Below are positions 8,010 through 16,068 of a DNA stretch of 64,000 nucleotides, piece after piece. Source of the stretch: Alphaproteobacteria bacterium (GTDB taxonomy: Bacteria > Pseudomonadota > Alphaproteobacteria > Micropepsales > Micropepsaceae); NCBI GenBank assembly GCA_947473475.1, contig CANJBZ010000016.1, positions 1 through 64,000 on the forward strand, in the 5' to 3' direction. How positions within the stretch are numbered: position 1 is the first letter of the stretch; each line of letters begins with the position of its first letter. Below the pieces are notes generated by a model. It had not been told where the DNA came from and made no database searches. It saw only the letters and a list, made by a program, of their open reading frames with translations. Both the position numbers and the translations under genes were made by a program.

Positions 8010-9416
8010 TTGAACATTCGCGCCACCGGCGGCATTGCTGTCATAACGTCGTTCCCACCAGTCCTAGCGCGCTTAAATGGCGGCCGGCCGATGGAGGATT
8101 ACGACCGTGTCTGCCTGCAATCCTGGCTGGCATGCGGCTTTCGCGTGCTCGCTTACAATTGCGAAGACGAAATCCCCGCACTCGCGGCGCGCTACCCCGA
8201 AGTCGAATTCATCCCGGCCAAGCGGACGGCGCACGCGATTTTTGGACGCAAGACACCTTTCATTGCCGACATGGCGGCGGCTCTCGCTCAGCGCCCGGAG
8301 CGCGCCCTTGGCATCATCAACAGCGATCTTCTCTTCGAACCCGATGGCTTCTGGTCCGAGCTGCCCGCGGCGATAGCGGGAAAGGCTGTCCTCACCGGAC
8401 AGCGCTATGACCTGCGTTCGCTGACCGGGACAATGAACGTCTATTTCCCTGGCTTCGATTATTTCTTTTTCGACCACGAGGCAGCGGCGGCCCTTGCGCA
8501 AGCTAAGCAACCATTTTCGATGGGACTGCCTTGGTGGGATTATTGGTTTCCGCTGAGCTTAGCCCTGCGTGGCTACAATGTGCGCTGTCTTTCGCGCCCC
8601 GCTATTCTGCATTTGCAACACGATCAGCCGGTCAATGCCCGAACGCCCGCATGGCGCCGGCTCGCGCGCGAATTTGCCCGCGATATACTGCGCGATATCG
8701 GCGCCGGACTTTCAGCGCCAGAAGATTGGCGGAGCTTCGTCGATCTATGCCGTACGATCGATAAAGCAGCCGATATGGAGTTTGAAGGGGGCGCATTCGA
8801 TCAGCAGATCATCGATCTGTCCTCGCATTCCGTTCCGTTGATCGCGCGTGACAGTGTCGAATTGGCCATGGGAAGCCGCGTTCCGATTCCCAAAGAAATT
8901 CCGGCGGGCGCCTTCGACAACCTCGCGGGACGAGCCGTTGCCGGGACCGCACTGGTGCGCGGCCTGTGGGACGAAAAGCACGGCAACCTGCCGCGGGCGG
9001 AGTGGCAGTTCGAACTGGCGGTAAAAACAACCCCCTTTGACGCGAGCGTACTCTACGAAAGCGGGGATTTCTTTTACAGGCAAGGCAAGATGCGGCGCGC
9101 CGCCGAAATTCTGACGCGCGCAGCAGAACTCGCGCCACCCTCTGCCGTATTGCTGAACTCGCTCGGCTCCGCCCTTGGACAGATAAACCGCGACGTGGAG
9201 GCTGCGGTCTGCTTTGAGCGCGCCATTGCTGTCGATCCGCTCTTTGGCGGCAGCTATTACAATCTGGCGATCTCGCTATGGCCGAAGGGCCGCCACGAAG
9301 AAGCCATAAGGCGGCTGGAAGGGCAGATGGCGCTCTTACCGGATTTTCCCGAGGGGGCGCTGTGGTTAGGCCGAATACGGGACACGCTCTCCCGGTTAGG
9401 GCGGGTTCGCGGTTGA
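8010..9416 (+). CDS. Glycosyltransferase-like protein with C-terminal TPR repeats
   Basis: A 468-residue protein. The first 250 residues start ITSFPPVLARLNGG and contain LGIINSDLLFEP, a D-x-D-like acidic patch, and FPGFDYFFFDHEA and MGLPWWDYWFPLSLALRGYN. This suggests a nucleotide-sugar or glycosyltransferase-like fold of the hypothetical family often linked to TPR proteins. Residues about 320-460 form three to four TPR units (AEWQFELAVKTTPFDASVLY, RAAEILTRAAELAPPSAVLL, AAVCFERAIAVDPLFGGSYY). The start is TTG 8010; the next in-frame ATG (8091) would remove the conserved opening. The ribosome-binding site is weak. It may modify a glycan, with the TPRs recruiting a partner. Confidence 0.65.
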   Translation: MNIRATGGIAVITSFPPVLARLNGGRPMEDYDRVCLQSWLACGFRVLAYNCEDEIPALAARYPEVEFIPAKRTAHAIFGRKTPFIADMAAALAQRPERALGIINSDLLFEPDGFWSELPAAIAGKAVLTGQRYDLRSLTGTMNVYFPGFDYFFFDHEAAAALAQAKQPFSMGLPWWDYWFPLSLALRGYNVRCLSRPAILHLQHDQPVNARTPAWRRLAREFARDILRDIGAGLSAPEDWRSFVDLCRTIDKAADMEFEGGAFDQQIIDLSSHSVPLIARDSVELAMGSRVPIPKEIPAGAFDNLAGRAVAGTALVRGLWDEKHGNLPRAEWQFELAVKTTPFDASVLYESGDFFYRQGKMRRAAEILTRAAELAPPSAVLLNSLGSALGQINRDVEAAVCFERAIAVDPLFGGSYYNLAISLWPKGRHEEAIRRLEGQMALLPDFPEGALWLGRIRDTLSRLGRVRG

Positions 9417-9533
9417 ACGCGCGTAGCGGGGGGTAACCGGTTTGCTTCACCGGCCACCCTTGAGTTGCGCACGGCTTGCCCTTACCCTCCGCGCCGCCTG
9501 CGGGGTGGCCCGCCTAGGAGGAGCTGGACGCGC

Positions 9534-10592
9534 ATGTCAGAACTTCGCACTATCCTGAAATATTCCGTTTTTGCCCTCGCGCTGGCGCCGATCGCCGCCC
9601 ATGCCGAGAAGGCCCTCGTCTACATCACCAACAGCGCCGGGGATAATGTCGATGTTATCGATCCGCTGACGAACAAGGTCGTCCAGCAGTTCCCGATCGT
9701 CGGCGCGCATGGCGTGAATTTCTCGCCCGACGGCAGCCGCGTCTACATCAGCAATGAACAGACGAGCACGCTCGACGTGTTCGACCAAAAGACCGGCAAG
9801 CTCGTCAAGGCGGTCAAGCTGTCCAATCACCCGAACAATATCGCGGTGACCAAGGACGGCCGCATCGTGGTAGCCATCGCGCGCGGCGAAGGCGCCCTGG
9901 ACGTCATCGATCCCGTCAAACTGGAAGTGAAGAAGACCATCCCGACGCATGGCCGCCTGCACAATTGCTACGTCAGCAATGACAGCAATTACGCGATCTG
10001 CGGTTCGGTTCAGACGGGCATGTTCACAGCCTTCGACATGAAGACGGAAACCGTTGCCTGGGAGCACAAATTCGACCACGGCGTCCGCCCGATGACCATC
10101 GAGCACAATGCCGACGGCTCGCCCAAGCGTATCTTCGTGCAGCTCGCCGCCTTTGACGGCTTCGCGGTTCTGGATTTCAAGACGCACAACGAAGTCGCGC
10201 GCGTGAAGCTGCCCGACCTGAAAACCGGCGTCGATATGGACCCCGGCCGTGAGGACGCACCCTCGCATGGCATCGGCGTTTCGCCGGACGGCAAGCAATT
10301 GTGGGTCACCAGCATCCCGCAGAACGCGGTGTTCACGTACAATCTCGCCGGCAACTTCACCAACGACATGAAGGCGGTGGACACTATCAAATTGCCCGAC
10401 CTGCAATTGCCGGGACGCCGTCTTGGCGGCGCGGTGGCCAATTGGGTGACGTTCACGCCCGACGGCCAGATTTACGTCTCGAATTCGGGCCTGAAGTCGG
10501 TGACGGCGATCAACACACAAACCAAAAAGATCGCAGCGGTCATTCCGGTTGGCGAAGTGCCGAAGCGCATAAACACGCTGGTCATGAAATAA
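9534..10592 (+). CDS. Secreted YVTN-family beta-propeller protein
   Basis: A 352-residue protein with a signal peptide (YSVFALALAPIAAHA) and repeated YVTN blades, for example ALVYITNSAGDNVDVIDPLT, NFSPDGSRVYISNEQTSTLD and IYVSNSGLKSVTAINTQTKK. Such seven-bladed propellers are periplasmic and often accompany cytochrome c or quinoprotein systems. ATG 9534 is chosen because it has AGGAGGAG just upstream and begins the signal peptide; an upstream in-frame start at 9465 would add an arginine-rich, unlikely leader. It faces a c-type cytochrome gene across a shared terminator, so the two may share a redox role, but this is inferred from position only. Confidence 0.85.
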   Translation: MSELRTILKYSVFALALAPIAAHAEKALVYITNSAGDNVDVIDPLTNKVVQQFPIVGAHGVNFSPDGSRVYISNEQTSTLDVFDQKTGKLVKAVKLSNHPNNIAVTKDGRIVVAIARGEGALDVIDPVKLEVKKTIPTHGRLHNCYVSNDSNYAICGSVQTGMFTAFDMKTETVAWEHKFDHGVRPMTIEHNADGSPKRIFVQLAAFDGFAVLDFKTHNEVARVKLPDLKTGVDMDPGREDAPSHGIGVSPDGKQLWVTSIPQNAVFTYNLAGNFTNDMKAVDTIKLPDLQLPGRRLGGAVANWVTFTPDGQIYVSNSGLKSVTAINTQTKKIAAVIPVGEVPKRINTLVMK

Positions 10593-10610
10593 ACCGGCGT
10601 CTCATTAAGA

Positions 10611-10640
10611 AAAAAGGGCGGCCATCGAGCCGCCCTTTTT
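10611..10640. terminator. Bidirectional rho-independent terminator
   Basis: AAAAAGGGCGGC-CATCGA-GCCGCCCTTTTT: a 12-bp perfect stem with a 6-base loop, flanked by A-run and T-run. It lies between the convergent YVTN and cytochrome genes and should end transcription from both sides. Confidence 0.9.
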
Positions 10641-10665
10641 GTTTCTTATGTCAGGTGATCGACGG

Positions 10666-11106
10666 CTATTTCACGCCGGCCCACTGCATGAGAACCTTGT
10701 AATCCGGGTCGTCCTTGGAGGCGAACTGACGGCCGCCGGAATGGAACAGATCGCCGCCGGCTTCGGGGGCCAGCGGATGAATCAGCAGCCGGCTTTCCGG
10801 CCGATTGGCGGGCGTAACAAGCCGCGCAATCGAGGTGTACATCTTGCCGAGCTGCTCTTCGTTCCACGAAGTCTGCCCCGGAGCGAGTTCTTCCAAGCGC
10901 AGGAAGTTGTTCGCGCCCGTGTGGCACACCACGCACTGCGTATGGCCGGGCCGCTTCTTCATGAAGATCGGCGCCACCTTGCTCTTGAACAACTCATAAT
11001 CCAGGCCGGCGACCGGCGCGGGCGCGGCTTGCGAAGCACCGATTGCAATGGCGCCCGCGGCGAGCGCGGTCACTGCGGCAAAAACTATCGTCAGACGTGC
11101 TGACAT
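10666..11106 (-). CDS. Secreted monoheme c-type cytochrome
   Basis: A 146-residue protein with a signal peptide (TIVFAAVTALAAGAIAIGAS, then QAAPAP) and one haem-attachment motif CVVCH in GHTQCVVCHTGANN. A later region (LLIHPLAPEAGGDLFHSGG) could provide the axial ligand. Start ATG 11106 is chosen because a GGGAGG ribosome-binding site precedes it by 6 bases; the frame could start 7 codons earlier. It is a periplasmic electron carrier. The neighbours are the facing YVTN propeller and, 900 bp away on the other strand, the IorAB-type hydroxylase, which needs an electron acceptor. Confidence 0.85.
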   Translation of the reverse strand: MSARLTIVFAAVTALAAGAIAIGASQAAPAPVAGLDYELFKSKVAPIFMKKRPGHTQCVVCHTGANNFLRLEELAPGQTSWNEEQLGKMYTSIARLVTPANRPESRLLIHPLAPEAGGDLFHSGGRQFASKDDPDYKVLMQWAGVK

Positions 11107-11276
11107 CCAATCCTCCCTCTGTTGCACATATTTGCGCGCAACTTAGCAGAAGGATACCGAGGCCTGAAGGGGGCAGAGTCCGCCGCGCAATAGCATGAAA
11201 CGCAACGCGGCATTGTCAGAACTTATGGCAAGCTCACGCCAAGCCAAAAGCCAGATGTGTTCTTGCCCTAAAAATG

Positions 11277-11293
11277 GTATGATTTAATCATAC
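11277..11293. promoter_or_regulatory. Palindromic operator candidate for the ParD/ParE operon
   Basis: GTATGAT-TTA-ATCATAC is a perfect 7-bp inverted repeat with a 3-base centre, ending 36 bp before the parD-like start. Ribbon-helix-helix antitoxins bind such sites to repress their own operon, so this is the expected place and form of an autoregulatory operator. Confidence 0.65.
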
Positions 11294-11329
11294 ATCGTGG
11301 AATACATCATATTCCTTAGGTGACACGCT

Positions 11330-11614
11330 ATGCGGAAGACATCCCCAGTGACTATCACGCTGCCCCATGACATGGCGGCGATGGTCAAAGCCAAGGTCGC
11401 GTCCGGCGAATATGCAACCGAAAGCGAAGTGATCCGCGATGGCCTCCGCACCCTGCAGGCCCGCGACGCAGCTGTCGAAAGCTGGCTACGAAGCGAAGTC
11501 GCCCGAAGTTACGACGAACATGCGGCCGATCCGAGCATTGGTATTCCGGCGAAGGACGTCATGGCGCGGCTTCGCAGCTCTTACCGGGCGCGCGCGGCAA
11601 AAGCCGGAAAGTGA
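11330..11614 (+). CDS. parD: ParD-like type II antitoxin
   Basis: A 94-residue protein. Residues about 6-45 form a ribbon-helix-helix DNA-binding domain (VTITLPHDMAAMVKAKVASG, then YATESEVIRDGLRTLQARD), the standard ParD fold. The C-terminal half (RSEVARSYDEHAADPS and onwards) is the segment that in the family wraps and blocks the toxin. It overlaps the toxin gene through TGATG, as usual for translational coupling. The palindrome upstream fits autorepression. The family assignment is confident; the toxin's target is not shown by the antitoxin sequence. Confidence 0.9.
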   Translation: MRKTSPVTITLPHDMAAMVKAKVASGEYATESEVIRDGLRTLQARDAAVESWLRSEVARSYDEHAADPSIGIPAKDVMARLRSSYRARAAKAGK

Positions 11615-11940
11615 TGAAGCTTTACTCGGTCGTTTTTACGCCCCGTGCCGCTCGCCAACTGGACGACCTGTATACCTATATCGCGGATCGGAGCGGGGAG
11701 TCGCGCGCCGACAGTTTCGTCAGCGGCCTCGTCGCCGATTGTCTTTCTCTCTCGACGTTTCCAGAGCGGGGCACAAACCGCGACGACATCCGCCCGAATC
11801 TCCGTATCAAGGGTTACAAGAGACGCGTAACAATCGCCTTCTCGGTCGATGCGGTAGCCGATATCGTAGCGATCCACGGGGTGTTTTACGGTGGACAGGA
11901 CTTCGAGCAGGTGCTTGGCGATACCGATAGCGACGCATAG
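11614..11940 (+). CDS. parE: ParE-like type II toxin (RelE/ParE fold)
   Basis: A 108-residue protein beginning MKLYSVVFTPRAARQLDDLY, the opening strand and helix of the RelE/ParE fold, followed by YIADRSGESRADSF and a C-terminal strand IVAIHGVFYGGQDF. ParE members of this family poison DNA gyrase; RelE members cut mRNA. The ParD-type partner favours the ParE role. ATG 11614 overlaps the antitoxin stop by one base; a GTG three bases earlier is also possible. No truncation is apparent, so the pair looks intact. Confidence 0.9.
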   Translation: MKLYSVVFTPRAARQLDDLYTYIADRSGESRADSFVSGLVADCLSLSTFPERGTNRDDIRPNLRIKGYKRRVTIAFSVDAVADIVAIHGVFYGGQDFEQVLGDTDSDA

Positions 11941-12022
11941 CGTTGCCGCGCTTTCGCGCCTCCCCGCTTGACGGCTGTTCGGTCTGCAGGGATGTTCGCC
12001 CCCGCGGAAGGCAGGAGCGCCC

Positions 12023-12493
12023 ATGCCTCAGAGCTATCAGTTGCGCGTCAACGGAGAAGTCCGGGACGTGACGGTGGAGGGGGAAACACCCCTCCTCTAC
12101 GTTCTTCGTAACGATCTGGAATTGTCCGGCGCAAAGTTTGGCTGCGGACTGTCGCAATGCGGCGCCTGCACGGTGATTGCCGGCGGCACGGCCGTTCGCT
12201 CCTGCAGTACTCCGGTTCGCAGCGTCGAAGGCCGCGACATCACCACGCTTGAAGGCATCGGCTCGGAAACCAAGCCACACGCCCTGCAGGTGGCGTTCAT
12301 CGAAGAACAGGCGATGCAGTGCGGGTACTGCATAAACGGCATGATCATGACCGCGAAGGCGCTGCTCGACCGCACGCCGCACCCGACCGAAGTGCAGGTT
12401 CGCGAAGCGCTGGCCGGCAATCTCTGCCGCTGCGGCAGCCACAATCGCATTGTCCGCGCCGTTTTGCGCGCCTCCAAGGGAGACGCGAAATGA
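12023..12493 (+). CDS. iorA: [2Fe-2S] small subunit of a molybdenum hydroxylase (IorA-like)
   Basis: A 156-residue protein with both iron-sulfur clusters of the xanthine oxidase family small subunit. The plant-ferredoxin-type set is CGLSQCGAC at about 41-49 with a further Cys near 61, and the alpha-helical set is CGYC at about 98-101 with CRCG near 133. It passes electrons from the molybdenum centre to an external acceptor. The stop overlaps the large subunit start by ATGA, so the two are translationally coupled. The match is to the two-subunit, FAD-free isoquinoline 1-oxidoreductase / aldehyde dehydrogenase group, as no FAD subunit is nearby. Confidence 0.9.
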   Translation: MPQSYQLRVNGEVRDVTVEGETPLLYVLRNDLELSGAKFGCGLSQCGACTVIAGGTAVRSCSTPVRSVEGRDITTLEGIGSETKPHALQVAFIEEQAMQCGYCINGMIMTAKALLDRTPHPTEVQVREALAGNLCRCGSHNRIVRAVLRASKGDAK

Positions 12494-14718
12494 ACCATAT
12501 CTCCCTCACACGCCGGCAATTCGGGTCCGCGCTCGGCGGCCTCGTCGTGATGTTCGGCATTGCCCCGCGCATTGTTGCGGCGGCGGAAGCAGGCGGACCT
12601 ATTCCGGCCATGCTGGCAGCCAACAAGCGGCTCGACGGCTGGTTGAAGGTGGATTCCCAAGGGCAAGTCAGCGTCTACACCGGGCGCGTCGAGCTGGGCC
12701 AGGGCAATACCACGGCACTGGGCCAGATCGTCGCCGAAGAGATGGACATCAACTTCCTGCGTATACGGATGATACCCGTGGATACGTCGATCTCGCCGAA
12801 TGAGGGCGTGACGGCCGGAAGCAATTCCATTGAAGCGGGCGGCTCGGCGCTACGCGCGGCGGCGGCGGAAGCGCGAGCCATCCTTATTCAGCGCGCCGCT
12901 GAGCGGCTAGGCGTCACCCCTGCCGAGCTGATCGTCGATGATGGCTTGATATTCAACAAGGACGGCGCCAAGCGCACCAGCTATTGGGAACTGGCGGACA
13001 GCCAACCCTTTGCGCGCGAGGCCACCGGAACAGTGCCCGCGAAACCGGCCAAAGAGCACAAGCTCGTCGGCAAACCGGCGCAGCGTATCGACATTCCCGA
13101 CAAGGTCATGGGCCGCCCGATCTTCATTCAGGACATGCGCTTGCCCGGCATGGTGTTTGGGCGCGTGGTGCGGCCGCTGAGTTACAACGCTCAACTCGCG
13201 CGGCTGGACGATGCGGCGGTGCGCAAGATGCCGGGCGTTCTTTCCGTGGTACGCGACGGACGTTTCATCGGCGTGGTAGCCGAGCGCGAAGAGCAGGCTA
13301 TTGCAGCGCGCGAGGCGCTGGCCAAAGCCGCCACGTGGCGCACGCCAGAAGGTCTTCCCGATCCGGGCACGGTGCATGAATTCCTGAAAACCCGCCCCGA
13401 TATCGATACCAAAACCGTCAACGAGAAAACGGGCGCCGCCGCACCAGCCGCAAAGACGGTCGAAGCGACCTATCGCAAACCCTATCTCGCGCACGCCTCC
13501 ATCGGTCCGTCCTGCGGCGTCGCGGGATTGGTCGACGATCTTCTGACCGTGTGGTCTCACACCCAAGGTCCCTTCCCGCTGCGCTCGGACATCGCGCGCG
13601 CCACCGGCATTCCGCTGGAAAAAGTGCGGGTGATTCACGCGCAGGGATCGGGCTGCTACGGGCACAATGGCGCGGACGATGCCGCGCTCGATGCGGCATT
13701 GCTCTCGCTCAATTCGAACGGCCGCATCGTCAAGCTGCAATGGATGCGCGACGACGAGTTCGGCTGGGAGCCGTTCGGCTCGGCCATGACCATGTCCGCG
13801 CGCGCCGGTCTGTCGGCGGATGGCAGCATCGTCGATTGGCAATATGATGTGTGGAGCTGCACGCACAACATGCGGCCCGGCAATCAGCGGGGCGTCAATC
13901 TGCTTGCCGCTTGGCATCTGGAAAAACCGTTCGAGCGCGCCACGCCTGCCGAACAACCGCTGCCCGCGGGCGGGGGCGACCGCAACGCCGTGCCTCTTTA
14001 CGATTTTCCCAACCAGCGCATTGTCGATCACTTTATTCCCGACATGCCGCTTCGCGTTTCGGCGCTGCGCACGCTTGGCGGTTTCGGAAATGTTTTCGCG
14101 CTGGAATCCTTCATGGACGAAGTGGCCGATGCGGCGGGCGCCGATCCGGTTGCGTTCCGTCTCAAGCATTTGAAGGACGAACGCGGGCGCGCGGTCCTGA
14201 CCGCCGCCGCGGAAAAGGCCGGCTGGAAGCCCGGCGTGAAAAGCGAGGGTTCGCGCGGACGCGGTCTCGCTTTTTCACGCTATGAAACGACGAAGAGTTA
14301 TGTCGCGGTCGTCGCCGATGTCGTGGTCGATAGGGCCAGCGGCATCGTGCGCGTGGAACGCGTCACCGCGGCCGTCGATGCGGGCCAGACGATCAATCCC
14401 GACGGGCTGAAGAATCAGATCGAAGGCGGCATCATCCAGGGCACGAGTTGGACGCTTAAAGAACAAGTCGGCTTCGACAAACAGCGGATCACCTCGCGCG
14501 ATTGGGTCGGCTATCCGATTCTGACCTTCCCCGAGGTACCGGCGGTAGACGTTGTCGTGATCGACCGCCCGGAATTGCCTTCTCTGGGCGCGGGAGAAGC
14601 CTCGCAGGGCCCGATCGCGGCGGCCATCGCCAACGCGATCCGGCACGCCACGGGAGCACGCCTGCGCGATATTCCCTTCACGCCCGAGCGCGTGAAAGCG
14701 GCAATCGCAAGGGGCTGA
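12490..14718 (+). CDS. iorB: Molybdopterin large subunit, IorB-like, Tat-exported
   Basis: A 742-residue protein starting MNHISLTRRQFGSALGG, a twin-arginine signal, so the enzyme is periplasmic. Family landmarks are VYTGRVELGQGNTTALGQIV near the start, CYGHNGADDAALDAALL in the middle, a TLGGFGNVFALESFMDE segment, and LPSLGAGEASQGPIAAA near the end, where the glutamate of GAGE is the catalytic base in this family. The reaction is hydroxylation of an N-heterocycle or aldehyde with water as oxygen donor. The substrate is not known. The frame continues upstream inside the small subunit, but ATG 12490 with its ATGA overlap and Tat motif is clearly the start. Confidence 0.9.
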   Translation: MNHISLTRRQFGSALGGLVVMFGIAPRIVAAAEAGGPIPAMLAANKRLDGWLKVDSQGQVSVYTGRVELGQGNTTALGQIVAEEMDINFLRIRMIPVDTSISPNEGVTAGSNSIEAGGSALRAAAAEARAILIQRAAERLGVTPAELIVDDGLIFNKDGAKRTSYWELADSQPFAREATGTVPAKPAKEHKLVGKPAQRIDIPDKVMGRPIFIQDMRLPGMVFGRVVRPLSYNAQLARLDDAAVRKMPGVLSVVRDGRFIGVVAEREEQAIAAREALAKAATWRTPEGLPDPGTVHEFLKTRPDIDTKTVNEKTGAAAPAAKTVEATYRKPYLAHASIGPSCGVAGLVDDLLTVWSHTQGPFPLRSDIARATGIPLEKVRVIHAQGSGCYGHNGADDAALDAALLSLNSNGRIVKLQWMRDDEFGWEPFGSAMTMSARAGLSADGSIVDWQYDVWSCTHNMRPGNQRGVNLLAAWHLEKPFERATPAEQPLPAGGGDRNAVPLYDFPNQRIVDHFIPDMPLRVSALRTLGGFGNVFALESFMDEVADAAGADPVAFRLKHLKDERGRAVLTAAAEKAGWKPGVKSEGSRGRGLAFSRYETTKSYVAVVADVVVDRASGIVRVERVTAAVDAGQTINPDGLKNQIEGGIIQGTSWTLKEQVGFDKQRITSRDWVGYPILTFPEVPAVDVVVIDRPELPSLGAGEASQGPIAAAIANAIRHATGARLRDIPFTPERVKAAIARG

Positions 14719-14726
14719 TGGTCGCG

Positions 14727-16046
14727 CTACGCCACGGCGCCGACGTGAACATCCCGGCAGCTATCGGCTGCTTCCGGAAGTACGAGCGTCACTTCCGTGC
14801 CGATGCCCACCTGGCTCGTAACGCGGATCGAACAGCCCATGGCTTCGGCCAAGCCCATGGACAAGGCTAAACCCAATCCTGTGCCCTGGTGGCGCCGCGT
14901 GAAGGTTCCTTCTGCCTGGACAAAGGGATTGCCGATCTGCGCCAGTGTGTGCGCAGGGATACCGCAGCCTTCATCGGTGATGCGCAAATGAAGCGTGCCG
15001 TCGCGTGATGCCTTCGCCAGATTGACGCTCACCCGCCCACCGGCGGTCGAGAACTTCAGCGCATTGCCTACGACATTGATTAGAATCTGCCGCAGCGACT
15101 GCTGATCGGCCATCACGCGCACATCCCGCGGAGCCTCCAGCGTCAGTGTCAGCCTTCTCCGGGTGGCTTCGACTTGCAGCATGCGGACCACATATTCGAC
15201 CTCCTGCCGCAGATCCAACGTCTCGATATACGTGCGATGCTGGCCTGCTTCCATTTTCGCGTACAGCAGCAGGTTGTTCACGATGGACAACAGGTGATTG
15301 CCGCTGGAATGAATGTCGTCCACGTAACCGGCATAGCGTAGATTGCCGATCGATCCGAACGCCTCGGTTTTGATCAGCTCGGAAAATCCGATAATGGCGT
15401 TCAGCGGCGTGCGCAGCTCGTGGCTGAGATTCGCCACGAAGAGATTCTTGCTGCGATTGCCTTCCTCGGCGGCGAGCGCGCGGCTCTCGTTTTTGACGAT
15501 CATTTGACGCGCGTGATGCGTCGCCAACGCGTGTGAGGCCAGCAAGGAAAATTCGCGCGCCAACGCGACGTCCCCGCGATCGAACCCCTTGGCAGGGGGC
15601 GTGCGAAAGAGCGCCAAAATTCCTTGCCGGCGCGGCGAATGAATCGGCAGGTAGAGCGCGGACTGTTTCGGCGACAGAACATCGGCGGGAATGTCCTGCC
15701 ACTCCTCCAATTGGTCGTTGGCAAAGGTGGTCGAAACCCGCCCTCCGATGACGCGCTTGAAGAACGGTCCGTTGCGCCACTTCAATCCGATGAGATTTGC
15801 GGGCGCCGCGAAAATGCATTCCAGCGTGTCCTCGTCGGTTTCCGCGAGAACACAGACCTGATCGTGATTGAAGACGGTTCCGAGCGCATCAAAGACGAGC
15901 GCGAAAGGTCCGTCGGCGCCATCGGCCTGCAGGAGCCTCTCCAACGAACGCAGCAGATGGGTGGCGCGCGCTGCATTGGCGCGCAGCCGCTCATTCTCCT
16001 CACGCAGAGAAACGAGCGATTCGCGAAGTTCTTCGTTGCTGTCCAT
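14727..16046 (-). CDS. Soluble GAF-type sensor histidine kinase
   Basis: A 439-residue protein without membrane helices. Residues 3-40 form a coiled coil (LREENERLRANAARATHLL), 45-185 resemble a GAF domain, and the HisKA dimerisation domain has the phosphoacceptor His209 in SHELRTPLNAIIGFSELI. The catalytic domain has an N-box (NVVGNALKFS), a G1 box (DEGCGIP) and a G2 box (GTGLGLALSMG). No response regulator is next to it, so the phosphate partner is elsewhere. The upstream FIST gene ends 22 bp before this start on the same strand. That pairing is typical of NosP/NahK-like systems, in which the FIST protein controls the kinase. Confidence 0.9.
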   Translation of the reverse strand: MDSNEELRESLVSLREENERLRANAARATHLLRSLERLLQADGADGPFALVFDALGTVFNHDQVCVLAETDEDTLECIFAAPANLIGLKWRNGPFFKRVIGGRVSTTFANDQLEEWQDIPADVLSPKQSALYLPIHSPRRQGILALFRTPPAKGFDRGDVALAREFSLLASHALATHHARQMIVKNESRALAAEEGNRSKNLFVANLSHELRTPLNAIIGFSELIKTEAFGSIGNLRYAGYVDDIHSSGNHLLSIVNNLLLYAKMEAGQHRTYIETLDLRQEVEYVVRMLQVEATRRRLTLTLEAPRDVRVMADQQSLRQILINVVGNALKFSTAGGRVSVNLAKASRDGTLHLRITDEGCGIPAHTLAQIGNPFVQAEGTFTRRHQGTGLGLALSMGLAEAMGCSIRVTSQVGIGTEVTLVLPEAADSCRDVHVGAVA

Positions 16047-16068
16047 GGAGCGGGCTTCAACCCGAATC

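Noticed and set aside
12319..12489. N-terminal extension of the IorB-like protein
   Set aside because: It overlaps the small subunit out of frame; the Tat signal and ATGA overlap set the start at 12490.
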